Positions 11,581 through 21,239 of a DNA stretch of 64,000 bases are shown here, piece after piece. The DNA lies in NCBI GenBank assembly GCA_020310875.1, contig CM035414.1, positions 197,693,141 to 197,757,140 on the forward strand, read 5' to 3'. The stretch is from Ceratopteris richardii (lineage: Eukaryota; Streptophyta; Polypodiopsida; Polypodiales; Pteridaceae). The first letter of the stretch is position 1. The number at the start of each line of letters is the position of its first letter. The notes under the pieces are model-generated. The model was given only the letters and a program-made list of their open reading frames with translations, was not told the DNA's origin and did no database searches. A program made the position numbers and the translations under genes.

Positions 11581-11643
11581 GGGCAGAGTGTATTGTCTTT
11601 TGCTAAACAACATCATGATGTAGCAAAAGACAACACACTGCCC
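11581..11643. repeat. Imperfect hairpin inside the CACTA element
   Basis: GGGCAGAGTGTATTGTC with TTTTGCTA on the left pairs with TAGCAAAAGACAAC and ACACTGCCC on the right around a loop of about 15 nt. The arms are 23-25 nt with two small irregularities. It lies just inside the right subterminal repeats. Confidence 0.8.
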
Positions 11644-11664
11644 AAAAAATTTTGTGCAAGTTTG

Positions 11665-11905
11665 GGCGTCGGTATACGCGTCGGTACATCCAGTATGGTC
11701 GTCGATATATGCACTAGTACACCCAGCAAGGACGTCGGTATAAGTGTCGGTATATCCGTCGGTATTTCCGACGGTTATACTGACGCTTATACCGACGCAT
11801 ATACCGGCACCATACCGACGCTTTCTTTCCGACGCATATACCGACCGTAACACCGACGTCGCGAAAATTTCATGCCCGTTTATTTGCCTCGATAGCAACC
11901 TCGGT
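11665..11905. repeat. Right subterminal repeats of the CACTA element
   Basis: About ten degenerate CGTCGGTA/TACCGACG words, including a head-to-head cluster around 11745-11830. The density is like that at the left end, as expected for a pair of transposase-binding regions. Confidence 0.8.
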
Positions 11906-11913
11906 ATACCCTC

Positions 11914-11927
11914 GATATGTTGTAGTG
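11914..11927 (-). repeat. CACTA right terminal inverted repeat
   Basis: GATATGTTGTAGTG, the exact complement of 7690-7703. It is followed by the CTA target duplicate at 11928-11930. Confidence 0.95.
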
Positions 11928-11930
11928 CTA

Positions 11931-13484
11931 GCACATGTGGAGAATAATATAGGTAGATCACTCAAGAAGCTCAGATCTAATGGAACGGGAGAATACATCT
12001 CCAAACAGTTTTAAGAGTTCTTTGAAGATAAAGGTATGAAAAGGGAAGTGACTAATAGGTACTCTCTCAGCTTAATGGAATTGCATATATAAGAGAGAAG
12101 ACATTGCTTGCCTCAACCAGAATAATGCTTGAAGCAAAGAGGTTGCCACATTATCTATGGGCAAAGGCTATTTCAACTACTATGTACCTTATCAATAGAC
12201 TACCATCCAAATCACTTCCAGGTATGACTACTTATGAAGCATGGCATGGAAGAAAATCTTATCTTGGACGTTGCAAGGTGTTTGGTTGTTTAGCTTATGT
12301 TCATGTACCATCACAAATACGAGGTAAGCTGGATCAGAGGGTGACAAAGGCAGTGTTTATTGGCTATGACTCAACTCAGATAGGTTACAAGCTCTACAAT
12401 CCCTCAACCAAGCAATTCACTACAAGTAGAGATGTTGTGTTTGAAGAACATGGGTCTTGATATGATGAAAACAAACAAAAGATAATTCTACCATGTAATC
12501 TTGATTCTAATTCTCATCAATTAGGAAGAAAGCATGATACATAGGTCTAGGATCCCATAAAGGATACACATGATGACCAAGATGAAAGGGAAATCGATTA
12601 CAAACTATGGAAGTCAAAAGACAAAGCACAGATGCAAGAGTGTAGAGAACACTCATGCAAGCACCTAGAAGATCAATAAGAGAGAAAAAACAACGAGAAA
12701 GGTATGGAAATGATTCCACATTTGTTACAAAGCATTTAATCTACTTGGCAAATAACTTAATTTCTAAGGAACCCTCAGCCTATTGAGAGTTAAAGGGAAA
12801 CCCTAATTGGGAAAAGCCCATAAACAAAGAAATAGATGCATCGAAGGAAATGGTCACATGGGATTTGGTTCCAATCTTATTCAAACAAAAGGTAAATGGT
12901 TGAATATGGGTGTATAAAGTTAAAAGAAACCTAGAGGGATCAAGTTGCACGTACAAGCCAAGTATTTGCCAAAGAATTATCACAGACACATGGTATAGAC
13001 CATGAGGAAACATTCTCACCAGCTACAAAGATGACTACAATGAGAACATTGATAAGCATAGATGTTGCAAGAAATTGAAGTCTCCTCAAACTTGATATAA
13101 AAATGGATTTCTAAATGGTTGGCTAAGTGAAGAGGTATACATGTCACAACCACCAAGGTTTCAAAACCCTAGTCTTGCATCTCGTGTTTGCAGACTTAAG
13201 AAAGCATTGTAGAGAGGTTCAAGACTTGTGAGTTCCAAACATAACGTATTGCAAGATAATGTAAGTTCCATGCATCGATCATCAAATGCTATTTTCCATG
13301 CAAGAACCAAACGCATAGAGGTTCATTACCACTTCATCATGGAGAAGCTCATGGAAAAGGAGATTGAAATTTCTTTTGTTCCAACTAAAAAGAAAGTAGC
13401 AGATATGATGATGAAGTTTTAAATCAATAGCAAGTATTCAAACTACTAGAGAATAAACACTCAAGCATACTTTAGCTTAAGGGG
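11931..13484 (+). pseudogene. Copia integrase-RT-RNase H, second part (broken)
   Basis: This continues the integrase after the CACTA insertion (HVENNIGRSLKKLRS near 11945). LEAKRLPHYLWAKAISTTMY (12130) and GYDSTQIGYKLYNPSTKQFT (about 12365-12425) are the integrase C-terminal region, and the longest stop-free piece is 12104-12460. RT starts near 12790 with many stops, reaching VCRLKKAL at about 13185-13210. There the sequence jumps to the late RNase H region (DNVSSMHRSSNAIFHARTKR at about 13257), so roughly 0.8 kb including the YVDD box is missing. RNase H ends at 13422. The polypurine tract is TTAAGGGGGAGC (13477-13488). Confidence 0.88.
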
Positions 13485-13488
13485 GAGC

Positions 13489-14108
13489 TGTTCAAACATC
13501 AAGCTTACATATTCTTGAGGTGGATTTGATCTACATCAAAAACTATAACTTGGATTACATCGAGAGATCATCCATTGAAGTGTTCTTTTACCTATGCTCA
13601 TTTATTGTATTTTTTTAAAGATTCTTCGTAGATATTTTACCATTGCAAAACTTTAGAGCTTTAAACATATAAAAGTACAAAAAGAGAGCTAATCTACCAT
13701 AATTTTGAGGTGGTTGAGTTGCAATCAATGAATCAATCAATCACGTAAAAGTAGATCAATCTAGATCTTCACTTTTGTTAGATTGTAGAAAAGTCAATTG
13801 ATTCCCTCCAACAACTAATCCCACCTTCATTTAAATTTGAATCCACTTGAAAAATTAGTGGAGAACTTCAAGAGTCTATATAGATACTTCAAATCACTTG
13901 TACATTACATGAAGAAATATATGTACACTTGCGGCCATCATTGTCTTGTTCCTTTATTTTTCTGCATCATCTTCTTCAACAATAGTAAACTTGTAGAGGT
14001 TGCTTCTCTCTCTTTTTGAACTTCAAATTATAACTAGTTGGTTGGACTAAACTTGCTCAATTCAAAACGCACTTTTCTACCTCCTACAAGCTTCTCCAAG
14101 TTCTTTCA
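13489..14108 (+). repeat. 3' LTR of the degraded copia element (shortened)
   Basis: Starts TGTTCAAACATCAAGC directly after the polypurine tract and ends AAGTTCTTTCA. At about 14030 it jumps from mid-LTR to the last 80 bp, so it is 620 bp against about 1063 bp for the 5' LTR. Confidence 0.85.
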
Positions 14109-14370
14109 CCCCCCCCCCCCCTCCTGGGTCCCCTAATTCTTTCTAACTAAATCCTTGAACTTCACCTTTAGAATTTATCTTTTCAATCCATCCAAGCATA
14201 TTTGTTAGTATTTTCCACCAATGCATGCTCTAGGCTATTGGTCCACGTGAAATAAGTGTAGAGAGCCATGTAAGTTCTTAGATCATAAAAAAAAGACTTC
14301 TTAGTGGATAAGATAAAAATGGTTGGTTGTCAGTTCTAAATTGGGCCACTTCTCGCATAAAGGAAGCTAG
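14109..14370 (+). repeat. Repeat R, continuation after the copia element
   Basis: After the C-run the sequence matches 17190-17440 (GCATGCTC near 14224 and 17294; AAAGACTTCTTxGTGGATAA near 14291 and 17360). This shows that the copia element inserted within repeat R. Confidence 0.7.
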
Positions 14371-14830
14371 ATTACATTTGGAGGGAGTTTCTTAGAGAAA
14401 CTATGCATGAGATACTATCAAGAAAATTAGTAAGGATTTGGAAGCACTAAAAATGCAAAAACGTCACCATGAGGAGATGATCATGCTACCAGCACCATGC
14501 TAGAATGATGGTGAAGTGGCTCAACTTTGTCGAGAAGTACAAGACTTGCGTACCACACAGGATTTAGGTAGGCATGTTTGGTGTATTCTATGTAATAATA
14601 GTCAACACTCCCATATGAAGTATCTCAATAGGGTAAGCTATCAATTTTGTGGAAATGAGGCTAGGGACTACTACTATCTCAAGGGAGCGAAGCAGCGGTG
14701 TAAACCCTTGATGTGGAAGAATGTAGTCGAACATGAATTTGTCCTTATCACCTTGATTCAAATTCTTCTTGTTCCCCAATGTAATGCACCAAGAAAAATT
14801 TGTTTGGTTGACCTAGTGGAATAATTCGTC
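14370..14830 (+). pseudogene. Retroelement gag relic with a zinc-knuckle pattern
   Basis: The frame from 14516 reads LCREVQDLRTTQ, then HVWCILCNNSQHSHMKYLN and YQFCGNEARDYYYLKGAKQR. The WCxxC-x4-H-x4 spacing matches a CCHC zinc knuckle whose last Cys would be Tyr here. The surrounding charged, helical sequence is typical of gypsy-type gag. No protease or RT is found beside it. It probably belongs to the element from which repeat R derives. The assignment is weak and rests on the knuckle alone. Confidence 0.4.
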
Positions 14831-15366
14831 TGATAGGTATAGTTCTTGTCGATGGTAATTCGCCTAGTGGGCAGTGAAGGAGAATTCGTCTGTGAAGGAT
14901 CATTCCTCCAAGGGAAGCTTGTACATAAAATTCATCTGAGCTCATAGATGAGCCCTTATTCACATAGTTTTGCCCTTATTCAAAGGTGGAAAAGGTCTTC
15001 AAGTTCGTGGAACAATGCAAAGAAAATTAGAGATCCAATCATCTTTGCTCCATATTCATATTCGTCCCTCAAAACCCAATTCAAAGGATTGCTTCAAATT
15101 CCTTTGGAAACTCAAATTCTTATAGAATGTCTTTTTCACCTCCCTGAATTTCTAAGTCTTTGTGCCTCCCCTCAATAAGATGAATTCATGAGAAGCTATA
15201 AGCAAATGGTGCAAAGTCATATTCGTCTGAAGCTAGAATAAGCGAACTTGATCTCAAGTTTTTGGGATAGGAGAGCATGGACAAGTTTGCCTCTATAGAA
15301 CTAATTGTCCCTAAATCTTGCAAATCCGTTTAGAGAATCCTATTAAAATTTGTCTCGTCAACTCTG
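14820..15366 (+). repeat. Repeat R segment rich in ATTCGTC words
   Basis: Non-coding. ATTCGTC occurs at 14824, 14884, 15060 and 15221, and ATTCGCC or ATTCATC variants occur between them. It continues the motif pattern of 3745-4690 and 15954-17214. Confidence 0.55.
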
Positions 15367-15795
15367 CTGCGAAAAGTACAAGTGAATGAGGCTAGTGCTC
15401 ATAGGACCCCCCATGTCCTAGAGCTGGGGTAGATCTTACAAAGTTTAGATGGCATTACAAAGAAGGTAAATCACCCTCGCATCACCCTCATGGGGGGCCC
15501 ACATGGGTTTAAGCTTGTTGTCGATCACGATAAACACTTTATGATGCTTGAAAGGGGGGATTTCCTGCAGTTCACGATTCTTTTATCAAGGAGGAACAAT
15601 GGTTTTTCGATTGTCCACTCTTTGGGGGAGTCGCCGAAGTTATAAGCACATCTTTCTCACCACACCTTCCAGAATTCTAGAGGGTCGCCAAGTAGCCGAT
15701 CACTTCACCCAACAGAGTTTACTCCCAGCTGATATTCTTCTGAAGTATAATTTTCTTACTGATAATCTGCCAAAGCCTGTTGGGACAAAAGTCAT
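15367..15795 (-). mobile_element. 5'-truncated LINE 3' end
   Basis: Matches the 3' terminus of the LINE at 48778 when read on the minus strand: the TTTAGATGGCATTACAAAG segment, GGGGGGCCCACATGGGTTT near 15493, and the C-terminal coding part up to the region of 49250. Stops break the frame. The poly(A) end is lost at about 15367. It is flanked by two similar segments of about 38 bp (about 15328-15366 and 15804-15840, each containing AATCCTATT and GTCTCGT), which could be an old target duplication or R-repeat redundancy. Confidence 0.8.
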
Positions 15796-15799
15796 CTTC

Positions 15800-17440
15800 A
15801 ATCCTATTGCAATCTGTCTCGTTAATTTTGTTGCGAATTCTCGGAGCAATTCTGTTACGATTTGTACGCAAGAGAAAAGGGACGGATTCGATCTTTGCTT
15901 TCTGAAATGGAAAGCTTTACGCTATCGAGAAGATACAATTCCGAGACCTTCGAATTCGTCTTGAAGAATTTGTCCCATACTTGCCTTACAAAATTCACCC
16001 TCCGCCTGCATGCCTCACAAAACTCTACCTTGCATCCTTGCCTGACAAAGCTCACCCTCTATCACTTTGGCTTGCCAAAATTTGCCCAATGCTACCTTAG
16101 AAATTCCTCTTAAATAAGGCACACTCACCCGAGAGTTGTACATCATTTCTTTCCTCTTCCATTTTTTCGCCCATTCTCATGTTCTTCTTGAAAAGTTTGT
16201 CCCCCACTCGAACATAAGTTGTTCCTTAATTTTCCACCTTCAGGAGTTAAAATTCATCCAAGAATGGGTGGGTTATTTGTCCAAGCAAAAGATTGATCTT
16301 GCACCTTCGTGGGAAAATTTTCCAAACAAGAGCTTGTGTAGATGTGAAGGACGAATATGAAGCAGATGCTATTGGAGAGCTCCATGCGATCCGACACCAC
16401 CTCGAATGCTTTGCGTCACATGAGAACTTCAAGGCCATAAGAGATTGAGCACCAACCTTTTACATTCTCCAAAATTGTCCAAATAGCTATGAACACCAAA
16501 TTGCTCAGATTTGTCTAGACTATCAAATTAAGCCAATTGTCTCAAGCCAATTCCTTCGGTACAAAATTGCTCCTACAATTTCTGCTAAATCCGTCCCAAG
16601 GAACACATCATCTAGGCATAGTTGCCACATGCACAGCCTTCAAAAAAACTCATCCCTGCATCATCATGTAAAATTTGTGCCTTTGGAGCCAACCCGAATT
16701 CGTCCTTCCAAGGCCTGTTTAGCCTCGAGGCCTCTTCATATTTGTCTCGAGGCCTCTCACACCCAAATTCGTCCCTCACCCTTCCCAGCCCCAAAAAATT
16801 CGCCTGTTTAGCCTCTTCATTTTTGTCTCGAGGCCTCTCACACCCAAATTCTCTCATTCAACCCCAACACCCTCACCTCAAATTAATTCCAAAACTCCCT
16901 TTTATCAACTGGTCCTTCCATTTTGTACTGAACCACTCAAAGGCAATTCGTCTTCATATTGATCGGTTTGAATTTGTTTCCCTTCTTTCCATAATCTACT
17001 TCGCCTAATGTACCCTTTCTTCATAAGGACAATTCGCCTATTATGGGGAAAATCACCCTTAAAAAAAATGTTCAGCTTCAAAGTTTCTTTACATTGATAA
17101 GTATTACTCATCATGCGACATACCGCAAAGTCTAGACTCTCAAAATCTATTTGAAACCTTTCAAAATTTGACTTAGAGTCATTTTTGGTCCCCCTCCCAT
17201 CGCTTAAATTCGTCCTTACTAAATCCGCGCCCTTCATCTTCATAATTTCTCTTTTGAATTCATCCAATCACATACTATGGTATTTTGTTCGCCATGCATG
17301 CTCAAGACTATTGGCCCGTGGGAAATAAGTGCAGAGAGGTGCCTAAGGTCTAACACTACAGCAAAAGACTTCTTGGTGGATAACATAAAATCGATTGGTT
17401 GTCGGTACTAAATTGTGCCTCCCATCCAAAAATAGCCTAC
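15800..17440 (+). repeat. Repeat R, second block
   Basis: From about 16200 this is colinear with 3900-4811 and then with 14109-14370, so it represents an uninterrupted copy of R. ATTCGTC words occur at 15954, 16698, 16767, 16946 and 17208. CTTCAT followed by GTCTCGAGGCCTCTCACACC is duplicated at about 16733 and 16817. No long open frame is seen. It ends where an LTR-like sequence starts at 17441. Confidence 0.6.
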
Positions 17441-18254
17441 TGTTGCACCACTCTTGCTAGGATTAGTGCATGTGCAATTGTAAATAGTGAAGGTGCAGTA
17501 AAAGCTGGGATTCACTAGAAGTCACTCTCTTGACCTTGAGGTCTATATAAGAACTTGCTTGGCACTTGTCTCAATTCATTCCTAATCACCTCTTGTATTT
17601 GTTTTGGTACCCATCATTTGGTGACTCATGAATCCTTTCTTTAGAATATTTGCCTTTTTTTGGTCTTCTTGTGTTATTGTGATTTTCTCAAGTGTGTTCT
17701 CATCATGCTACTCCCTGGTTACTCTATGCATAATGGTGCAATTTTCTCCACTATAAAACAAGGCCTCTCTATGGTGGGTATACAAAGTGAGAGATTCAGA
17801 GTTGGGTAGCAGCTGGCATGATAGTGCAATTGGGTATTCTAGGAGAGCTCCGATAGAGTGGAGTCTATCATACTTTTGTAGAGATTGCATATTTCTCTAT
17901 GTACTTTCATTGTGTTGTGTAGTTAAGAAGAAACCTCTCAAGTGGGGATATCATTGTAATGTTATCTGAAATGAGTGTGTTTGTTGAGTTATTGTTAACA
18001 TTCGTCAATTTTAGTAAATCAAGAATTTTATCGTCTTTGTAACTTGTCATATTCTGTGTTAATGTTTTTAAAGTGATACTTGTACATGTACACGTCACAG
18101 GGTATACATCCCTAATGAAGAACTCCCCTTGAGTAGGCGTACTAGAATCATAGTCCTGATTACCACCTCTATATGGCTGAGAGAATGTATAAGGTCACAT
18201 GAAGGGGGAGAATATTTCTCTCACGTTTTTGTTTTCTAATTTCTTGGAAACTAA
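17441..18254 (+). repeat. Putative LTR with TATA box and primer-binding site
   Basis: Begins TGTTGCACC where repeat R homology breaks. It carries a strong TATA-like GTCTATATAAGA (17541-17552) about 100 bp in. It is followed by TGGTATCAAAAGC (18255-18267), complementary to the 3' end of initiator-Met tRNA as in the other copia elements here. Expected terminal CA is AA. It would be the 5' LTR of family 2 copy A, but the sequence after A's polypurine tract (26918) does not resemble it. Confidence 0.5.
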
Positions 18255-20120
18255 TGGTATCAAAAGCAAAACCACATGCAAATATACACTACAGAAAAAT
18301 TGGTGTAGCAAAAAGGAGGAATATGTATATTCTAGAATGTGCTATGGCCATGATGAAGGAGATGAGTATGCCTAAGTTTTATTGGATTGATGTACCAACC
18401 ACGACTATTTACATCATGAACAAAGCTCCCACATCAGGTATACATGCTATTACACCTTATGAATCTTTGTACAATAGAAACACAGATGTTTCACACTTGA
18501 GAGACTTTACTTCTTCTTGCTATCTATTGATTCTAATAAACTAAGGAGCAAACTTGTTGATAGATAAGCTGTTTGTGTCTTTATAGGATATGCAAGTAAG
18601 AAAAATGGTTATAGGTGTTATAAACCTACAAAAAAGGAATTAAAATTATCAAGAGATTTTAGCTTTGATGAGTTGATACCTTGGTATGCCTTAAATGTGT
18701 CTATGGAGGATAATGAAGTTGAATAGAAAAAGATGTTAAGGGATGAACGAGAGAGCATGGTTCTTAGTGTAACAAAAGAGTCCACTTATTAGCTATCGTG
18801 CAATATAAGCAGCCCTTCATCAAGTCAATTGAGTGATGCAAGAAGCAAATGCATATACAAAATCATACAAATAGAAGAAGATGAAAAAAGTATGGATAGA
18901 GCTCCACTCATACCATCATGCGAAGAAGGGGGACAACTCAAAGATCAACAAGAATTATCCAAATGAGTGAAATGGTGAGATAAGGAAATTTGATAGGCCA
19001 AGGTATCCAATCAAAAGATTTATCTATGTTTCATTTATGGCTAGAAATTAGGCTTATATGAGCAAGGCTATTGAAGAACCCACATGTTTTGAAGAACCTA
19101 ACACATAGCAAAGAGTGAAAGAAGCTATACACAAGGAGATCAAGGCTTTTGAAGAAAATAACACGCACTCTTGTACCAAGCAAGAAGGATATGAAAGTAA
19201 TTCGAAACAAGAGGGTGTATAAAGTAAACAGCACATTCATATAGAAGTATTGGGAGATATAAAGCTAGGCTCTTAGCCAAAGTATTGGCTCATAATTATG
19301 GATTGGACTATGAGGAGATATTTCTCCTTGTGGCTAAGATGACTACCATCAAAGGCATAATTGCAATTGCAAAAAGCAAGAATTGGAAGATGCACCCACT
19401 TGATGTGAAGAAAGCATTCTTCAATGGAGAATTAAAGGAAGTTGTATACATAGACCAACCATTAGGTTTTGAAGATAAATTCAAGGATGGCTATGTTTGC
19501 AGGTTCAAGAAATCATTATAGGGTCTCAAGGAATCCCAAAGGTTTTTGAATCAAATATGTATGGATTATATAATAAATTGTGGAAACAATCAAAGCAAAG
19601 CGTATCCATCATTGTTTTACAAGAAGGAGCGTGAGCTATCTATATAGTTGCCTCTATCTATAGATGACATAATTATTACATGAAATTATGAATAAGGTAT
19701 CAAGGAAATAAATTTTAGGATCTTAAGTCTTGGATATCTAAGGTACTTTCTAGGTATTAAATTAATATAAAAAAATGGCATGTCTTATGTAGAGGAAGTA
19801 CATTTTGGATGTTCTAAAGAAGTTTGGACTTAGAGGATGTAAACCATTGAGAAATCCTATGAAGCTGAATATAAAATCAACTTCAATGAAAGGTAATCAA
19901 GTGCAAGATTCACTTATATATAGGTCTACGGTTGGATCATTAAACTATGCCAGTATTCATAGAAACAATCTAGCATATATAGTAGGTGTGCTTTCTCAAC
20001 TCATGCACACACCTAAAGTTCCACATTTACTTGCAACAAAGAGAGTACTCAGATATCTCAATATAACACCCAATGAAGGTCTATTTTATCCTTTTTAAGA
20101 TGAATTACAAGTAAAAGACT
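18255..20120 (+). pseudogene. Copia family 2 copy A: integrase and RT (left half)
   Basis: Directly after the primer-binding site the sequence is already integrase C-terminus (GVAKRRNMYILECAMAMMKE, then YIMNKAPTSGIHAITPYES, about 18310-18460), so gag, protease and the integrase core are missing. RT follows. The stretch 19285-19521 is open (YGLDYEEIFLLVAKMTTIKG; HPLDVKKAFFNGELKEVVYI), a stop follows KKSL, and the YVDD region reads SIDD near 19660. The RT/RNase H connection is open at 19805-20098 (GLRGCKPLRNPMKLNIKSTS). Homology stops at 20120, where the family 1 element is inserted, and resumes at 26433 in the RNase H domain. Confidence 0.88.
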
Positions 20121-20125
20121 ATATA

Positions 20126-21207
20126 TGAAAGAAACTTGCAGAAGCTTGTCGAAGGTAGAAAAGTGCGTTTCGAAGCAATGAAGTTTGGTCAAGTCAACCG
20201 GCACAAGACCAGCCCTTGAGCTTATGGAGACTCAAATAGACCTTATAGGCATGCTATAAGTGCAAAGAAACACACTATGTACCTTGGAGCATCAAGGAGA
20301 ATGAGTCCATACAAAACAGATAGGTTCGCGAGTCGACTAGCTCAAAAAACTTACTATATATGGAGGAGACAATGAACTTCAAATGCCCATAGCGACCAGC
20401 GTGATTACAATTAGAGAAAATCCTTTTATGGGAGTGATACACATAGGGTTGAGTGTATGGAATGCACAAAAGTATAAGGAATAAGCAAAATATGCTATAG
20501 GAATGAATGCGACATTCACTGGTGGTACTTCCTATTTTTTCAGGAATACGTAGAGATTGACACCGAGGCAGAAAAACTGATATTTCTCCAAATCTGCTGA
20601 ACTAAATGCTTTGCAAATTTACAGGCATACAGTAAACACTAATACCTTTCCAATGAGTCCTCTTGCACGCAATTTGGAGCTCTGAGGAGAGAGCAGCAGC
20701 CTCTGCAACATTACTGTTGGCGAAGAAGATGATGCAGAAAATTGAAGGAGCAAGATAATGATGGTTACAAGGGTATGTATATTGCTTCCATGTATAATAC
20801 AAGTGATTTCAACTCCTTATATAGTCTCTAGGAGTGCTCCACAACTTTAACAACTTGAATTTGAATTCAAATGAAGGTGGGAATGGTTGTTGGAGCGAAT
20901 CAATTCACTTCCCTACAATCTAGGAAAAGTGAAGATCTTGATTGATCTACTTTTAGGTGATTTGATTTGCTTGATTCAATGCAACTTCAACCACCACAAA
21001 TGCGTGGGATTTGGGCTCTATATTTGTAACTTTACATGTGTAAAACTCAAGGCTTTTACAACGGTAAATGAGCCATCAAAATATTCTCAAAAAATACAAT
21101 AAATGAGCATATGAAAAAGAACTCTCCAACGGGTATTCTTTCGACGCGATAGCCTTTGATGTAGATCAAATCCACCTCAAACATAGTGTAAGCTTGATGT
21201 TCCAATA
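20126..21207 (-). repeat. 3' LTR of the nearly complete copia
   Basis: On the minus strand it starts TATTGGAACATC, where the 5' LTR starts TGTTGGAACATC, and ends CAAGTTTCTTTCA. The TATA region (CTATATAAGGAG) lies near 20825-20814. Confidence 0.93.
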
Positions 21208-21220
21208 GCTCCCCCTCAAG
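21208..21220 (-). other. Polypurine tract
   Basis: CTTGAGGGGGAGC on the minus strand, directly before the 3' LTR. It is the plus-strand priming site of reverse transcription and is nearly the same in the other family 1 copies (13477-13488). Confidence 0.9.
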
Positions 21221-21239
21221 CTAAAGTATGCTTGAGTCT

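Larger units (their letters stand above)
7690..11927. mobile_element. CACTA (En/Spm) transposon carrying an ATGCAT satellite
   Basis: The termini are CACTACAACATATC at 7690-7703 and its exact complement GATATGTTGTAGTG at 11914-11927. The host trinucleotide CTA is duplicated on each side (7687-7689 and 11928-11930), and removing the element restores the copia integrase frame. Both subterminal regions are packed with CGTCGGTATA/TACCGACG words in both orientations, as expected for transposase-binding repeats of this superfamily. The interior holds a CT-rich tract, a 2-kb ATGCAT array and a broken open frame with intron-like joints. No DDE transposase (TNPD type) was recognised, so at 4238 bp the copy looks non-autonomous. 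Confidence 0.95.
4812..14108 (+). mobile_element. Degraded Ty1/copia family 1 element with nested CACTA
   Basis: The 5' LTR (4812-5874) starts TATTGG and the 3' LTR (13489-14108) ends TTCTTTCA. CCCCC precedes the 5' LTR (4807-4811) and follows the 3' LTR (14109 onward), consistent with a 5-bp target duplication, although the C-run makes this weak. Between them lie gag, protease, integrase, RT and RNase H relics in copia order (gag-pro-int-rt-rh), all with stops. The integrase is interrupted by a CACTA transposon (7690-11927). Without that insert the element is about 5.06 kb. It is shorter than the copy at 20126-26427 because of a deletion inside RT and a shortened 3' LTR. Confidence 0.88.
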
